Source: Methanomassiliicoccaceae archaeon (GTDB taxonomy: Archaea; Thermoplasmatota; Thermoplasmata; Methanomassiliicoccales; Methanomethylophilaceae). Taken from it: 64,000 nucleotides of DNA. A program made the position numbers and the translations under genes. Shown one piece after another: positions 26,053 to 34,290 of this stretch. Numbering within the stretch: position 1 is the first letter of the stretch; each line of letters opens with the position of its first letter. A model generated the notes under the pieces. The model made no database searches. It worked only from the letters and a program-made list of their open reading frames with translations, and was not told the origin of the DNA. Location of the stretch: the NCBI GenBank assembly GCA_003555025.1, contig PWHV01000023.1:1-64000 (forward strand). The letters run 5' to 3'.

Positions 26053-26858
26053 GACTTTCGCCCCAGCTCCTTGGACCTCTCCGCCGAGGCCTCGACCGCG
26101 CCCATGAGGGCGCCCCGGACGCCCGACTCCTCCAAGACATGGAGGGCGGCTATGGTGGTGCCCCCGGGGGAGCTGACCACGTCCTTCATCTGCCCTGGGT
26201 GCACGCCGGTCTCGAGGACGGTCTTCGCCGCCCCTAGCAGGGTCTGCGCCGCCAGCATGGTGGAGACGTCCCGCGGCAGGCCCATGAGCACCCCTCCGTC
26301 GGAGAGGGCCTCTATCATCATGTAAGCATAGGCGGGGCCGCTGCCGCTGAGGCCGGTGACCGCGTCCATGTTGCGCTCCTCCACTGGGTAGGCGACGCCG
26401 ACCGACTCGAGGAAGGACCTGACCCTCTCCCCGTCCTCCGTCGTCGCCTTGCCGCCCAGCGAATAGGCGGATGCGCTGGCCATCACCATGCACGGCTGGT
26501 TGGGCATCACCCTCACCACCCGGGCCTCGGGGATCATCCCCTCCAGCGACTCCAGGGTGACGCCGGCTACGATGGACACGACCAGGTGCCCCTCGCCGAA
26601 CGAGCCCTCAAGATCGCCGAGCACCTGCCGCAGGTGCTGCGGCTTCACCGCCAGGAAGACCACATCCGCGGACCGCACCACCTCTTCGTTGCTGGCGGTG
26701 GTCGCCACGCCCAGGGTCCTGGCGATGTACTCGCGGCGGGGCTCGAAGACCTCGCCGGCGATAACATCTTCCTTGCAGCATACCTCCTGCTCTAACAGGC
26801 CTCTTATGAGCGCCTCGGCCATGTTGCCGGCGCCTATGAATCCGATCTTGCCTTGCAT
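26049..26858 (-). CDS. proC: Pyrroline-5-carboxylate reductase
   Basis: The 269-residue enzyme has the N-terminal [21 protein letters not shown] motif, [22 protein letters not shown], and the family signature region from [16 protein letters not shown] to [20 protein letters not shown]. It performs the last step of proline synthesis. The other two steps, proA and proB, are encoded at 50-52.5 kb in this window. A CATTAATAAG element near 26889-26898 is a plausible promoter, facing away from the fpo operon. Confidence 0.96.
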   Translation of the reverse strand: MQGKIGFIGAGNMAEALIRGLLEQEVCCKEDVIAGEVFEPRREYIARTLGVATTASNEEVVRSADVVFLAVKPQHLRQVLGDLEGSFGEGHLVVSIVAGVTLESLEGMIPEARVVRVMPNQPCMVMASASAYSLGGKATTEDGERVRSFLESVGVAYPVEERNMDAVTGLSGSGPAYAYMMIEALSDGGVLMGLPRDVSTMLAAQTLLGAAKTVLETGVHPGQMKDVVSSPGGTTIAALHVLEESGVRGALMGAVEASAERSKELGRKS

Positions 26859-26966
26859 TCGCGATCCCTAAATACGTATCTGAGAGCTGCTTATTAATGA
26901 CTGCGGGAATGCCAAGGGGCCGGGTTTCTATATGCCAGTCTGATAAAAGTTAAAATCCATAGAATC

Positions 26967-26976
26967 TTTAAATAAT
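26967..26976 (+). promoter_or_regulatory. TATA box of the fpo operon
   Basis: TTTAAATAAT lies about 26 bp before the fpoA ATG at 26998, in a 139-bp AT-rich gap between proC and fpoA. The spacing would make the long fpo transcript leaderless at fpoA. No ribosome-binding site is seen before this ATG, whereas most downstream genes have a GGAG/GGTG sequence. Confidence 0.6.
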
Positions 26977-26997
26977 TATATTCTTTACCGTGTCGCA

Positions 26998-27360
26998 ATG
27001 ATGCTCGTGGAGGAATACTTACCAGTAGCGTTATTCGCTGTGCTGGCCCTGGGATTCGCTCCCTTGGCCTGGTGGGCCTCCAGGTTCTTTCGTCCCGAGA
27101 AACCTTCCGAGTGGAGGAACACGACCTATGAGTGCGGCTCGGTGCCTATCGGCGAGGCGCAGGTCCAGTTCAAATTCCAATACTACATGTTCGGCATTAT
27201 CTTCGTGGTCTTTGACCTCGTTATCGTTTTCTTGATGCTTTGGGCCGTCGCCTTCGCCGACCTCACCGCCATGGGCAAGATGTGGGCGGTGGCCTTCCTC
27301 GGAATTCTTCTTTTGGGAGTGACTTACGCTTTGAAGAAGGAGGAGTCACTATGGATATGA
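26998..27360 (+). CDS. fpoA: Fpo/complex I-like subunit A
   Basis: The 120-residue protein has three membrane helices. It carries the NuoA/FpoA hallmark of a conserved Cys and acidic region (RNTTYECGSVP, EAQVQFKFQYYMFGIIFVVFD) between helices 1 and 2. It is part of the membrane arm near the quinone/methanophenazine site. First gene of a 12-gene run in the order A-B-C-D-H-I-J-J-K-L-M-N. It ends 10 nt inside fpoB. Confidence 0.95.
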   Translation: MMLVEEYLPVALFAVLALGFAPLAWWASRFFRPEKPSEWRNTTYECGSVPIGEAQVQFKFQYYMFGIIFVVFDLVIVFLMLWAVAFADLTAMGKMWAVAFLGILLLGVTYALKKEESLWI

Positions 27361-27914
27361 GCCTGTACCCGCACGCGATTGCTATGAGCGCCTCTGAATA
27401 CATGTCCTGGTCGACGGCGATGATCGACGGGCTGCTCAGCAGCGGCATGAGGAGGCAAGTGGATAGGCTGACCGGCCCGATCTGGGCGTGGGCGATGAAG
27501 AACTCCATCCATCCCCTGCACTTCGGACTGGCATGCTGCGCTCTGGAGATGGCGGCCGCGTCCAACACCAAGTACGACGCGGAGAGGCTGGGGATGATCT
27601 ACCGCTCCTCGCCCCGTCAGACCGATGTGCTGATAATCAACGGCTGGATATCCAAGAAGGTCCGCCCGGACATCAGGCGCCTTTACGAGCAGATGCCTTC
27701 GCCCAAGTGGGTGGTGGCGATGGGCGAGTGCGCCATATCCGGCGGACCCTGGTACGACTCCTACAACATAGTCCAGGGCACCGACCAGATAGTGCCTGTG
27801 GACATCTACATACCCGGATGCCCGGTGAAGCCCGACGCGATGATTGACGGTTTCCTTCTTCTGCAGAAGAAGATCGAGAAGTACTTCGCGCGCGGCGTGT
27901 TCCTGGAGGGATGA
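27351..27914 (+). CDS. fpoB: Fpo/complex I-like subunit B (terminal Fe-S subunit)
   Basis: The 187-residue protein carries the ligands of the terminal [4Fe-4S] cluster N2: the double Cys in GLACCALEMAAASNTKYD, then VVAMGECAISGG and IYIPGCPVKPDAM. It hands electrons to the methanophenazine-type carrier in the membrane. The start at 27351 overlaps the end of fpoA and is preceded by AAGGAGGAG. Confidence 0.96.
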   Translation: MDMSLYPHAIAMSASEYMSWSTAMIDGLLSSGMRRQVDRLTGPIWAWAMKNSIHPLHFGLACCALEMAAASNTKYDAERLGMIYRSSPRQTDVLIINGWISKKVRPDIRRLYEQMPSPKWVVAMGECAISGGPWYDSYNIVQGTDQIVPVDIYIPGCPVKPDAMIDGFLLLQKKIEKYFARGVFLEG

Positions 27915-27918
27915 TAGC

Positions 27919-28395
27919 ATGGCCGGCAACGATGATTTCCATGAGGCTCCCACAGTGGAGCAGGTCATAGAGCTGCTGAGCGCCAAGTTCGGCGACGATG
28001 TGACATTGCGCGGGAGCAAGGCCCGCCGGGTCAATCTCAACGTCAAAAGGGAGAGGGTCTACGAGCTGTGCGAGTACATCCACGATGTTCTGAACTTCGA
28101 GCAGGCCTCCTCGGTCTGCGGCGTGGACTGGGAGACGCACATGCAGGTGGTCTACCACCTCTCCAACTACTTCAACGGCGTCATGATCGAGGTCGAGACG
28201 GACATCCCATTGGATGACCTCCGCGTCGATTCGGTGACGCCCATATGGGAGGGCGCCAACTGGCATGAGAGGGAGACCTACGAGCTCTTCGGGATAGTGT
28301 TCGACAACCACCCCCATCTGGAGAGGCTGCTCACCCCCTGCGACTACCAGTTCTTCCCCTTCCGCAAATCGTACAAGCTAAGGAGGGCTGAATGA
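27919..28395 (+). CDS. fpoC: Fpo/complex I-like subunit C
   Basis: The 158-residue NuoC/30-kDa-type protein has the family signature EGANWHERETYELFGIVFDNHPHLERLLTP near its end. It forms part of the peripheral arm connecting to subunit D. It is 4 nt after fpoB and shares an ATGA-type junction with fpoD. Confidence 0.95.
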   Translation: MAGNDDFHEAPTVEQVIELLSAKFGDDVTLRGSKARRVNLNVKRERVYELCEYIHDVLNFEQASSVCGVDWETHMQVVYHLSNYFNGVMIEVETDIPLDDLRVDSVTPIWEGANWHERETYELFGIVFDNHPHLERLLTPCDYQFFPFRKSYKLRRAE

Positions 28396-29480
28396 TGACC
28401 TCGAAAATGTGGGTTACCATGGGGCCGCAGCACCCGTTCTCGCACGGGCTGTGGACCCTCAAGGTCAGAGTGGACGGCGAGGTCATAACCGACGCGACGC
28501 CGATCATCGGCTACCTGCACCGCGGGTGGGAGAAGGAGTGCGAGCACCGCACCTATCCGCAGATCATACCGATGGCGGACCGTCTGTGCTACTCCGCCTC
28601 CATGACCTGGGCCCATCTATACGTGATGGCGGTGGAGGAGGGCCTCGACCTGGAGGTCCCCGAGAGAGCGCAGTACCTCCGGGTGGTAGCGGACGAGATA
28701 TGCCGCATACAGTCTCACCTGATGTGGCTGGCGGCCATGGGCACCGACCTGGGCAACCTGACGGTGTTCCTATGGTCCCTCCGCGAGAGGGAGATCTTCC
28801 TGGACCTCTTCGTCAAGCTCTGCGGTCAGAGGCTGACCACCAACTATCCCCGCATCGGCGGCGTCCGCAACGACATGCCCTATCTCTTCGAGAGGGACTG
28901 CATGCGCGCCGTGGATCGCTTCGAGAAGAAGCTGTGGGACATAATCGCGCTGATGGACGACTCCGCCATATTCCTCTCCAGGATGCAAGGCGTCGGCCAC
29001 GTCACCCGCAAGGAGGCGGCCAACCTCGGACTCACCGGTCCGACCATGAGGGGCTGCGGCGTGGACTTCGACATCCGCCGCGACGACCCCTACGAGGTAT
29101 ACGACCAATTGGACTTCGAGGTGCCGGTGTCCCAGGACGGGGACGCCTACGGCCGCTACGCGGTGCGCATCGAGGAGATGTTCCAGAGCTGTGAGATAAT
29201 CAGGCAGGCCATGGAGGGGATGCCTGACGGGCCGGTGAGGGTCAAGGCCCCGCGCAACGTCCCCGAGGGCAAGCATTTCGCCCGCCTCGAGGATCCCCGC
29301 GGCGAGGGGCTGATGTACCTGATATCCGACGGTACCGACCGCCCCTACCGCCTCAAGGTGAAAAGCCCGATATTCGTGAACGTCTCCGCCTCCAAGAGGC
29401 TGGTCCTGGGAGCGAGGATGGCCGACGTGCCCGCGGTGATGGGCACCCTGGACATGTGTCTAGGGGAGACGGACAGGTGA
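28392..29480 (+). CDS. fpoD: Fpo/complex I-like subunit D
   Basis: The 362-residue NuoD/49-kDa-type protein starts with WVTMGPQHPFSHG and IIGYLHRGWEKECEHRTY, forming the quinone-site surface. The segments GVRNDMP and GPTMRGCGVDFDIRRDDPY follow. The NiFe ligands of related hydrogenases are absent, as expected for Fpo. ATG codons at 28392 and 28395 both fit; AGGAGGG lies just before them. Confidence 0.95.
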   Translation: MMTSKMWVTMGPQHPFSHGLWTLKVRVDGEVITDATPIIGYLHRGWEKECEHRTYPQIIPMADRLCYSASMTWAHLYVMAVEEGLDLEVPERAQYLRVVADEICRIQSHLMWLAAMGTDLGNLTVFLWSLREREIFLDLFVKLCGQRLTTNYPRIGGVRNDMPYLFERDCMRAVDRFEKKLWDIIALMDDSAIFLSRMQGVGHVTRKEAANLGLTGPTMRGCGVDFDIRRDDPYEVYDQLDFEVPVSQDGDAYGRYAVRIEEMFQSCEIIRQAMEGMPDGPVRVKAPRNVPEGKHFARLEDPRGEGLMYLISDGTDRPYRLKVKSPIFVNVSASKRLVLGARMADVPAVMGTLDMCLGETDR

Positions 29481-29484
29481 TCGC

Positions 29485-30639
29485 ATGAGCATCTCTGACT
29501 GGGTAAGCATAAGCGACTCAACCGCCAACAAGGTCTCCCCCTACGAGGTCTACAACCTGCCCTACGCCATCGGCCATGGCTTGTGGGAGTTAATCGGCGG
29601 CGTCATCGCATGGATAGTGAACATCCTCGCCCCCGGGAACCGGCTCTCACCGTTCCTCATCGGCGACTTCATCACCAACCTGATGGGTCTGCTCATCATG
29701 GTGGTGGTCTTCTTCGCCGTGATATTCCTCGTCAACCTGACGATGATCTGGATCGAAAGGAAGACCCTGGGGAGGATAATGGACCGCCGGGCCACCAAGA
29801 TAGGCCCGCTGGGATACCTGCAGAACCTCGCCGACGGCCTGAAGACCTTCCTCAAGGAGCACATCATGCCGGACAAGGCGGACAAGAAGGGCTACATGTG
29901 GGCGGTGAGCATCGTCATCGGCAGCGCCGTCCTCATCGCGGGCATGATACCGCTCAGCCCGCGCTGGTTCCTGGCGGACTACGGCACCGGCCTGCTGATA
30001 ATATTCGGCATCTTCGCCGTCTCGCCGTTCATGATCCTGGTCGCCGGTTGGGCGCAGAACAACAAGTACTCGCTCATCGGCGGCATGAGGGCCGCGGCGC
30101 AGATGATCAGCTACGAGATACCGATGCTGCTGGTCTTCGCCTCCATCGCCCTGATGGCGGGAAGCTTCAACATAAACGACATAGTGCAGTTCCAGATGGA
30201 CACCACCTGGTTCATCGTGCCGCAGATAATCGGGTTCGTGGTCTTCATGGTCGCCGCCACCGCGGAGGCCGAGAGGATACCCTTCGACCTGCCTGAGGCC
30301 GAGGCCGAGCTGGTGGAGGGATGGCAGACCGAGTACGGCGGGATGAAGTGGGGGCTCATCATGCTCTCCGACTACTTCCGCGGCTATGTGGCCTGCGCCC
30401 TGGGGGCGATAATGTTCCTGGGTGGGTGGTCGATACCGTTCGTGGACAGTCTGGTCGCTCCGGAGATAGTCTTCCTGCTGAAGGTAGTGCTGCTGTTCCT
30501 CATCATGGTCTGGGCCCGGGGCACCTTCGGCCGCATCAGGACCGACCAGATCCTCAACATAGGATGGAGGGTCCTGCTGCCGCTGGCGGTGGTAAACCTG
30601 TTCATCGTGGTGCTGCTCAAGATAGGAGGTGTCTACTGA
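29485..30639 (+). CDS. fpoH: Fpo/complex I-like subunit H
   Basis: The 384-residue membrane protein has about eight to nine helices and the NuoH motifs WIERKTLGRIMDRRATKIGPLGYLQNLADGLK and AERIPFDLPEAEAELVEGWQTEYGG. This subunit forms the entrance of the carrier cavity and links the peripheral arm to the proton-pumping arm. The N-terminus has an extra polar stretch of about 25 residues before the first helix. Confidence 0.95.
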   Translation: MSISDWVSISDSTANKVSPYEVYNLPYAIGHGLWELIGGVIAWIVNILAPGNRLSPFLIGDFITNLMGLLIMVVVFFAVIFLVNLTMIWIERKTLGRIMDRRATKIGPLGYLQNLADGLKTFLKEHIMPDKADKKGYMWAVSIVIGSAVLIAGMIPLSPRWFLADYGTGLLIIFGIFAVSPFMILVAGWAQNNKYSLIGGMRAAAQMISYEIPMLLVFASIALMAGSFNINDIVQFQMDTTWFIVPQIIGFVVFMVAATAEAERIPFDLPEAEAELVEGWQTEYGGMKWGLIMLSDYFRGYVACALGAIMFLGGWSIPFVDSLVAPEIVFLLKVVLLFLIMVWARGTFGRIRTDQILNIGWRVLLPLAVVNLFIVVLLKIGGVY

Positions 30640-31379
30640 TGGCGCTGAAATACCTTGACAAGTACCCGAAGAACGTCGCCCTGCGCGGATGGATACTTAA
30701 ACCGTTCTTCACCACCTTGAAGAGCCTGGTGAAGACCACCATCCGCCGGCCGGTCACCATAATGTACCCCTACGAGAAAGAGTGGGTCCCCGACAACTAC
30801 CGCGGAAGGCCAGGGCTGGTGTTCGAGAAGTGCCTGGGCTGCGGCATATGCGCCCGCATATGCCCCACCACCTGCATCGAGATGGTGGAGGTGGACGACG
30901 AGGAGCTGGGCGCCGTGAAGCGCCCCCAGGTCAACGTTGGCAGGTGCATGATGTGCGGCTACTGCGCCGAGTACTGCCCGGTCGAGGCGATGACGGTGAC
31001 GCCGGAGTACGAGCTGGCGGCGTTCACCCGCGAGGAGCTCATCTACGACCCCTACAGCCTCAAGTGGGAGAACACCACCAAGGGCATGGAGGTCAAGATG
31101 GAGGAGCATCTCATCTCCAACCTGAAGAAGGGCATCGTCGACCAGCCTTCTGCATTCTATGAGCTGGACCGGCCCAAGCTTATCGGCGAGAAATGCATAA
31201 GCTGCTCCCGCTGCGCCAAGATATGCCCCGTGGATGCGATCGAGATGGTCGTGGTCGGCGAGAACGAGAAGGGCAAGCCGATCAAGCATCCCAAGATAGA
31301 CGAATCAAAGTGCGTCTTCTGCGAGCAGTGCATCACGATCTGCCCCAAGGACGCCCTGGAAATCAACGAGGTGCTCTGA
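30639..31379 (+). CDS. fpoI: Extended FpoI with four [4Fe-4S] motifs
   Basis: The 246-residue product starts like NuoI/FpoI and has the usual two cluster motifs, CLGCGICARICP and CMMCGYCAEYCP. After a helical linker of about 70 residues it carries a second two-cluster ferredoxin unit, CISCSRCAKICP and CVFCEQCITICP. Typical FpoI is around 100 residues shorter and has only two clusters. The extension could be a docked ferredoxin-type domain that receives electrons directly, which suits an Fpo complex without the F420H2-oxidising FpoF. That role is inference. Starts at ATG 30639, 1-nt overlap with the fpoH stop. Confidence 0.9.
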   Translation: MALKYLDKYPKNVALRGWILKPFFTTLKSLVKTTIRRPVTIMYPYEKEWVPDNYRGRPGLVFEKCLGCGICARICPTTCIEMVEVDDEELGAVKRPQVNVGRCMMCGYCAEYCPVEAMTVTPEYELAAFTREELIYDPYSLKWENTTKGMEVKMEEHLISNLKKGIVDQPSAFYELDRPKLIGEKCISCSRCAKICPVDAIEMVVVGENEKGKPIKHPKIDESKCVFCEQCITICPKDALEINEVL

Positions 31380-31693
31380 TGTTCGGAATAGACACAAGCG
31401 ACCTGCTGGGCATGGACCTCAGCTGGTTCGGCCTGGACACCTTCTTCTTCCTGATAGCGGCGGCCATAACCGTCGCCGCGGCGATCTACGTGGTAATCTC
31501 GAAGGAGGTGGTGCACAGCGCGTTCTACCTGGCACTGACCTTCGTGGGAGTCGCCGCCGTCTACTTCTTCCTGAATGCGGAGTACATAGCCGTCATTCAG
31601 CTGATGGTCTACGTCGGCGCGATCACCATCCTCTTCGCCTTCAGCATCATGCTGACCAGGAGGAACATCGTTGGGGGTGACCTCAATGAGTAG
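31379..31693 (+). CDS. fpoJ: Fpo/complex I-like subunit J, N-terminal part
   Basis: The 104-residue protein has three helices, with HSAFYLALTFVGVAAVYFFLNAEYIAVIQLMVYVGAITILFAFSIML, the conserved NuoJ core. It ends after RRNIVGGDLNE, where NuoJ of bacteria would continue, and the remaining helices are encoded by the next gene. The split arrangement is also seen in Methanosarcina Fpo. Confidence 0.9.
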   Translation: MFGIDTSDLLGMDLSWFGLDTFFFLIAAAITVAAAIYVVISKEVVHSAFYLALTFVGVAAVYFFLNAEYIAVIQLMVYVGAITILFAFSIMLTRRNIVGGDLNE

Positions 31694-31949
31694 GAAGACT
31701 ACTGCGGCGCTGGTCCTGGTGATAGCGTTGGGGGCGGTGCTTCTCGGCACCGCCGCCACCGTCGACTGGGACGCCGGCGAGACCATACACAGCATACCGT
31801 TCAACCCCGATGAGGGCGAGATGGCGCCCGGCGACCTAAACCACGCGCTCTTCGAGGAGTACGGGGCGGTCGTCATGGTGATGGCGATACTCATGTTCGC
31901 CGCCATCCTCGGAGGCGTGTATCTGGCGAAGGAGGAGGATACGCAATGA
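31686..31949 (+). CDS. fpoJ: Fpo/complex I-like subunit J, C-terminal part
   Basis: The 87-residue protein has an N-terminal helix, an extracellular loop rich in acidic residues, and a C-terminal helix (YGAVVMVMAILMFAAILGGVYLAKEE) corresponding to the last part of NuoJ. ATG 31686 overlaps the first J gene by 8 nt and is preceded by GGGGGTGA; a TTG at 31671 also opens the frame. It overlaps fpoK in an ATGA junction. Confidence 0.88.
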   Translation: MSRKTTAALVLVIALGAVLLGTAATVDWDAGETIHSIPFNPDEGEMAPGDLNHALFEEYGAVVMVMAILMFAAILGGVYLAKEEDTQ

Positions 31950-32248
31950 TACCCATAGAGATGTTCCTTGGGCTCTCCGCGGCCCTCTTCGCGGTCGGCG
32001 CATACGGAGTGCTGACGAAGAACAACGGCCTGGTCGTGCTGATGTGCATCGAGTTGATGCTCAACGCCGCCAACATCAACTTCATCGCCTTCGCGGCGTT
32101 CTTCAACGATGTCGCCGGGCAGGTATTCGTCATCATGGCGATAGCGGTGGCGGCGGCGGAGGTCGCGGTGGGCATAGCCATACTGCTGAACCTCTACAAG
32201 ACCAGCGGGACGACCGACCTCGAAGAGATCAACATCCTGAGGTGGTGA
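31946..32248 (+). CDS. fpoK: Fpo/complex I-like subunit K
   Basis: The 100-residue protein has three helices and the NuoK signature VLMCIELMLNAANINFIAF with the buried Glu used in proton translocation, plus a second Glu in AAAEVAVGIAILLNLY. It overlaps the preceding gene by 4 nt. Confidence 0.95.
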   Translation: MIPIEMFLGLSAALFAVGAYGVLTKNNGLVVLMCIELMLNAANINFIAFAAFFNDVAGQVFVIMAIAVAAAEVAVGIAILLNLYKTSGTTDLEEINILRW

Positions 32249-32252
32249 AGAC

Positions 32253-34289
32253 ATGATGTTCATTGAATACGCATGGCTCATACCCATAATACCGCTGGTG
32301 GCCTTCCTGGTCATCGGATTCTTCGGACACCGGACCCCGGAAGGGGGAGGATACATCGCTGTCGGCGCCGCCGGCCTGGCGTTCGTGCTCTCCGCCCTGG
32401 TGGGGTATGAGATACTCACCGGCAAGGTGTCGGCGCCTTACGTGGACCAGGTGCTGTGGTTGGAGATATCCCAGGGCATCACCCTGGACTTCGGCCTCTA
32501 CCTGGACAACCTCGCGGTGCTGATGATGATCTTCGCATCCCTCATCAGCACCCTGATATTCATCTACTCCATCGGCTACATGCACGATGAGGGCGAGAAG
32601 AAGAGGAGATACTACACCAAGGTCTCCCTCTTCCTGACGGCGATGCTCGGCCTGGTCATGGCCAGCAACTTCCTTCAGATGTTCATCTTCTGGGAGATCG
32701 TCGGCCTCTGCTCCTACCTGCTCATCGGCTTCTGGGGTTTCAAGCACCCCAAGGGGGAGAAGGCCTCGGCCGCGGCCGCCTCGGCCGCCAAGAAGGCCTT
32801 CCTGGTGACCAGGATGGGCGACGTCGCCCTGTTGGCGGGTCTTTTCGTCCTGCTCAACGAGTTCGGCACCCTCAACTACGCGGAGCTGTTCTCGGCCGCC
32901 ACCCTGGCCGCCGCTGACACCTCCGTCGTGGCCCTGGGCTCGGTGCTGATATTCGGCGGCGTCATCGGCAAGAGCGCGCAGTTCCCGCTGCACGACTGGT
33001 TGCCGGACGCGATGGAAGGTCCCACTACAGTCTCCGCTCTGATACACGCGGCGACGATGGTCAAGGCCGGTGTTTACCTCACCGCGCGCTCCTTCCCGCT
33101 CTTCGTTCAGAGCGCAGATGTGATGCTCTTCGTGGCAATCATCGGCGGCGTGACGGCGTTCTACGCGGCCACCATGGCCCTGAACAACATGAACATAAAG
33201 AGGGTCCTGGCCTACTCCACCCTCTCCCAGCTGGGATTCATGATCCTCGCCCTGGGGGCGGGAGGCTACGTGGTCGCCACCGGCGTCGCCAGCGGCGTGG
33301 ACGTTTCCGGCGCCAAGGCGTTCGGCTACACCGCCGGAGTCTTCCACATGATGAACCACGCCTTCTTCAAGGCCCTGCTCTTCCTCGGCGCCGGATCGGT
33401 GATACACGCCGTGGGCAGCGAGGACATGCGGCAGATGGGCGGCCTGCGCAAGCGGATGGGAATAACGTCCATCACCATGCTGATAGGCACCCTGTCCATC
33501 GCTGGCATACCGGTCTTCGCCGGGTTCTGGTCCAAGGACTTCGTCCTCGAATCGGTGCTCGTCGTCGCCGAGAGCAGCGAGCCAGCGGCGATGATATTCC
33601 TGCTGCTTTACGTGCTGGCGCTGGCCACCGCGTTCATGACCGCCTTCTACATGTTCCGCCTTTGGTTCATGACCTTCGGCGGCGAGGAGGGCGAGGCGAG
33701 CAGGCATTGCCACGGCGAGTCACCGCCGGTGATGAGCTACCCGCTCATAGTGCTATCCGCCTTCGCCGCCCTCTCGGGCTTCGCCATCCTCTTCGGCTTC
33801 AACGCCGCGCTGACATTCAACTACGTCGGCGGCGAGTTCGTGGTCGGAGGCGGAGGCTACGCGATGCTCGATGTGCTGGAGAAGATATTCACCAGCCCGT
33901 GGGCCTACATGGCGATCGTGATCGCGCTGCTCGGCATATACGCCGCTTACCGCATGTACTACGTCAAGGACCTCAGCCCCGGACGCTTCAACCGCGACGG
34001 GCAGTCGGCCTTGTATCAGCTGCTGCAGAGGAGGTACTACTTCCCGCAGTTCTATGACGGTATAGCGCTGAAGATGGCCTACCCGACGGCCTTGGCCGTC
34101 GAGGAGGTCGACCGCAAGGCCGTCGACGGCACCGTCGACGGCATAGCCAACTCCCTCGCCGGAGGGTCGCAGATGCTGCGCCGGATACAGACCGGCTTCC
34201 TGCAGACCTACGCGGCCTACGTGGTGGGAGGTCTGGTGGTGTTGATCGCTATGATCTACCTCATCGGCTGGATGACAGGAGGGGTGTGA
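32253..34289 (+). CDS. fpoL: Fpo/complex I-like subunit L (antiporter-like)
   Basis: The 678-residue membrane protein has about 16 helices and the antiporter-like core FWEIVGLCSYLLIGFW, AQFPLHDWLPDAMEGPTTVSALIHAATMVKAGVYL and MMNHAFFKALLFLGAGSVIHA. It also carries the C-terminal long amphipathic region that braces the membrane arm. Charged residues of the proton channel (Glu in helix 5, Lys and His in the discontinuous helices) are present. Confidence 0.95.
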   Translation: MMFIEYAWLIPIIPLVAFLVIGFFGHRTPEGGGYIAVGAAGLAFVLSALVGYEILTGKVSAPYVDQVLWLEISQGITLDFGLYLDNLAVLMMIFASLISTLIFIYSIGYMHDEGEKKRRYYTKVSLFLTAMLGLVMASNFLQMFIFWEIVGLCSYLLIGFWGFKHPKGEKASAAAASAAKKAFLVTRMGDVALLAGLFVLLNEFGTLNYAELFSAATLAAADTSVVALGSVLIFGGVIGKSAQFPLHDWLPDAMEGPTTVSALIHAATMVKAGVYLTARSFPLFVQSADVMLFVAIIGGVTAFYAATMALNNMNIKRVLAYSTLSQLGFMILALGAGGYVVATGVASGVDVSGAKAFGYTAGVFHMMNHAFFKALLFLGAGSVIHAVGSEDMRQMGGLRKRMGITSITMLIGTLSIAGIPVFAGFWSKDFVLESVLVVAESSEPAAMIFLLLYVLALATAFMTAFYMFRLWFMTFGGEEGEASRHCHGESPPVMSYPLIVLSAFAALSGFAILFGFNAALTFNYVGGEFVVGGGGYAMLDVLEKIFTSPWAYMAIVIALLGIYAAYRMYYVKDLSPGRFNRDGQSALYQLLQRRYYFPQFYDGIALKMAYPTALAVEEVDRKAVDGTVDGIANSLAGGSQMLRRIQTGFLQTYAAYVVGGLVVLIAMIYLIGWMTGGV

Positions 34290-34290
34290 A

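Noticed and set aside
34131-34141. GTCGAC palindromic repeats inside fpoL as possible regulatory sites
   Set aside because: They fall in coding sequence encoding repeated Val-Asp residues in a GC-rich genome.
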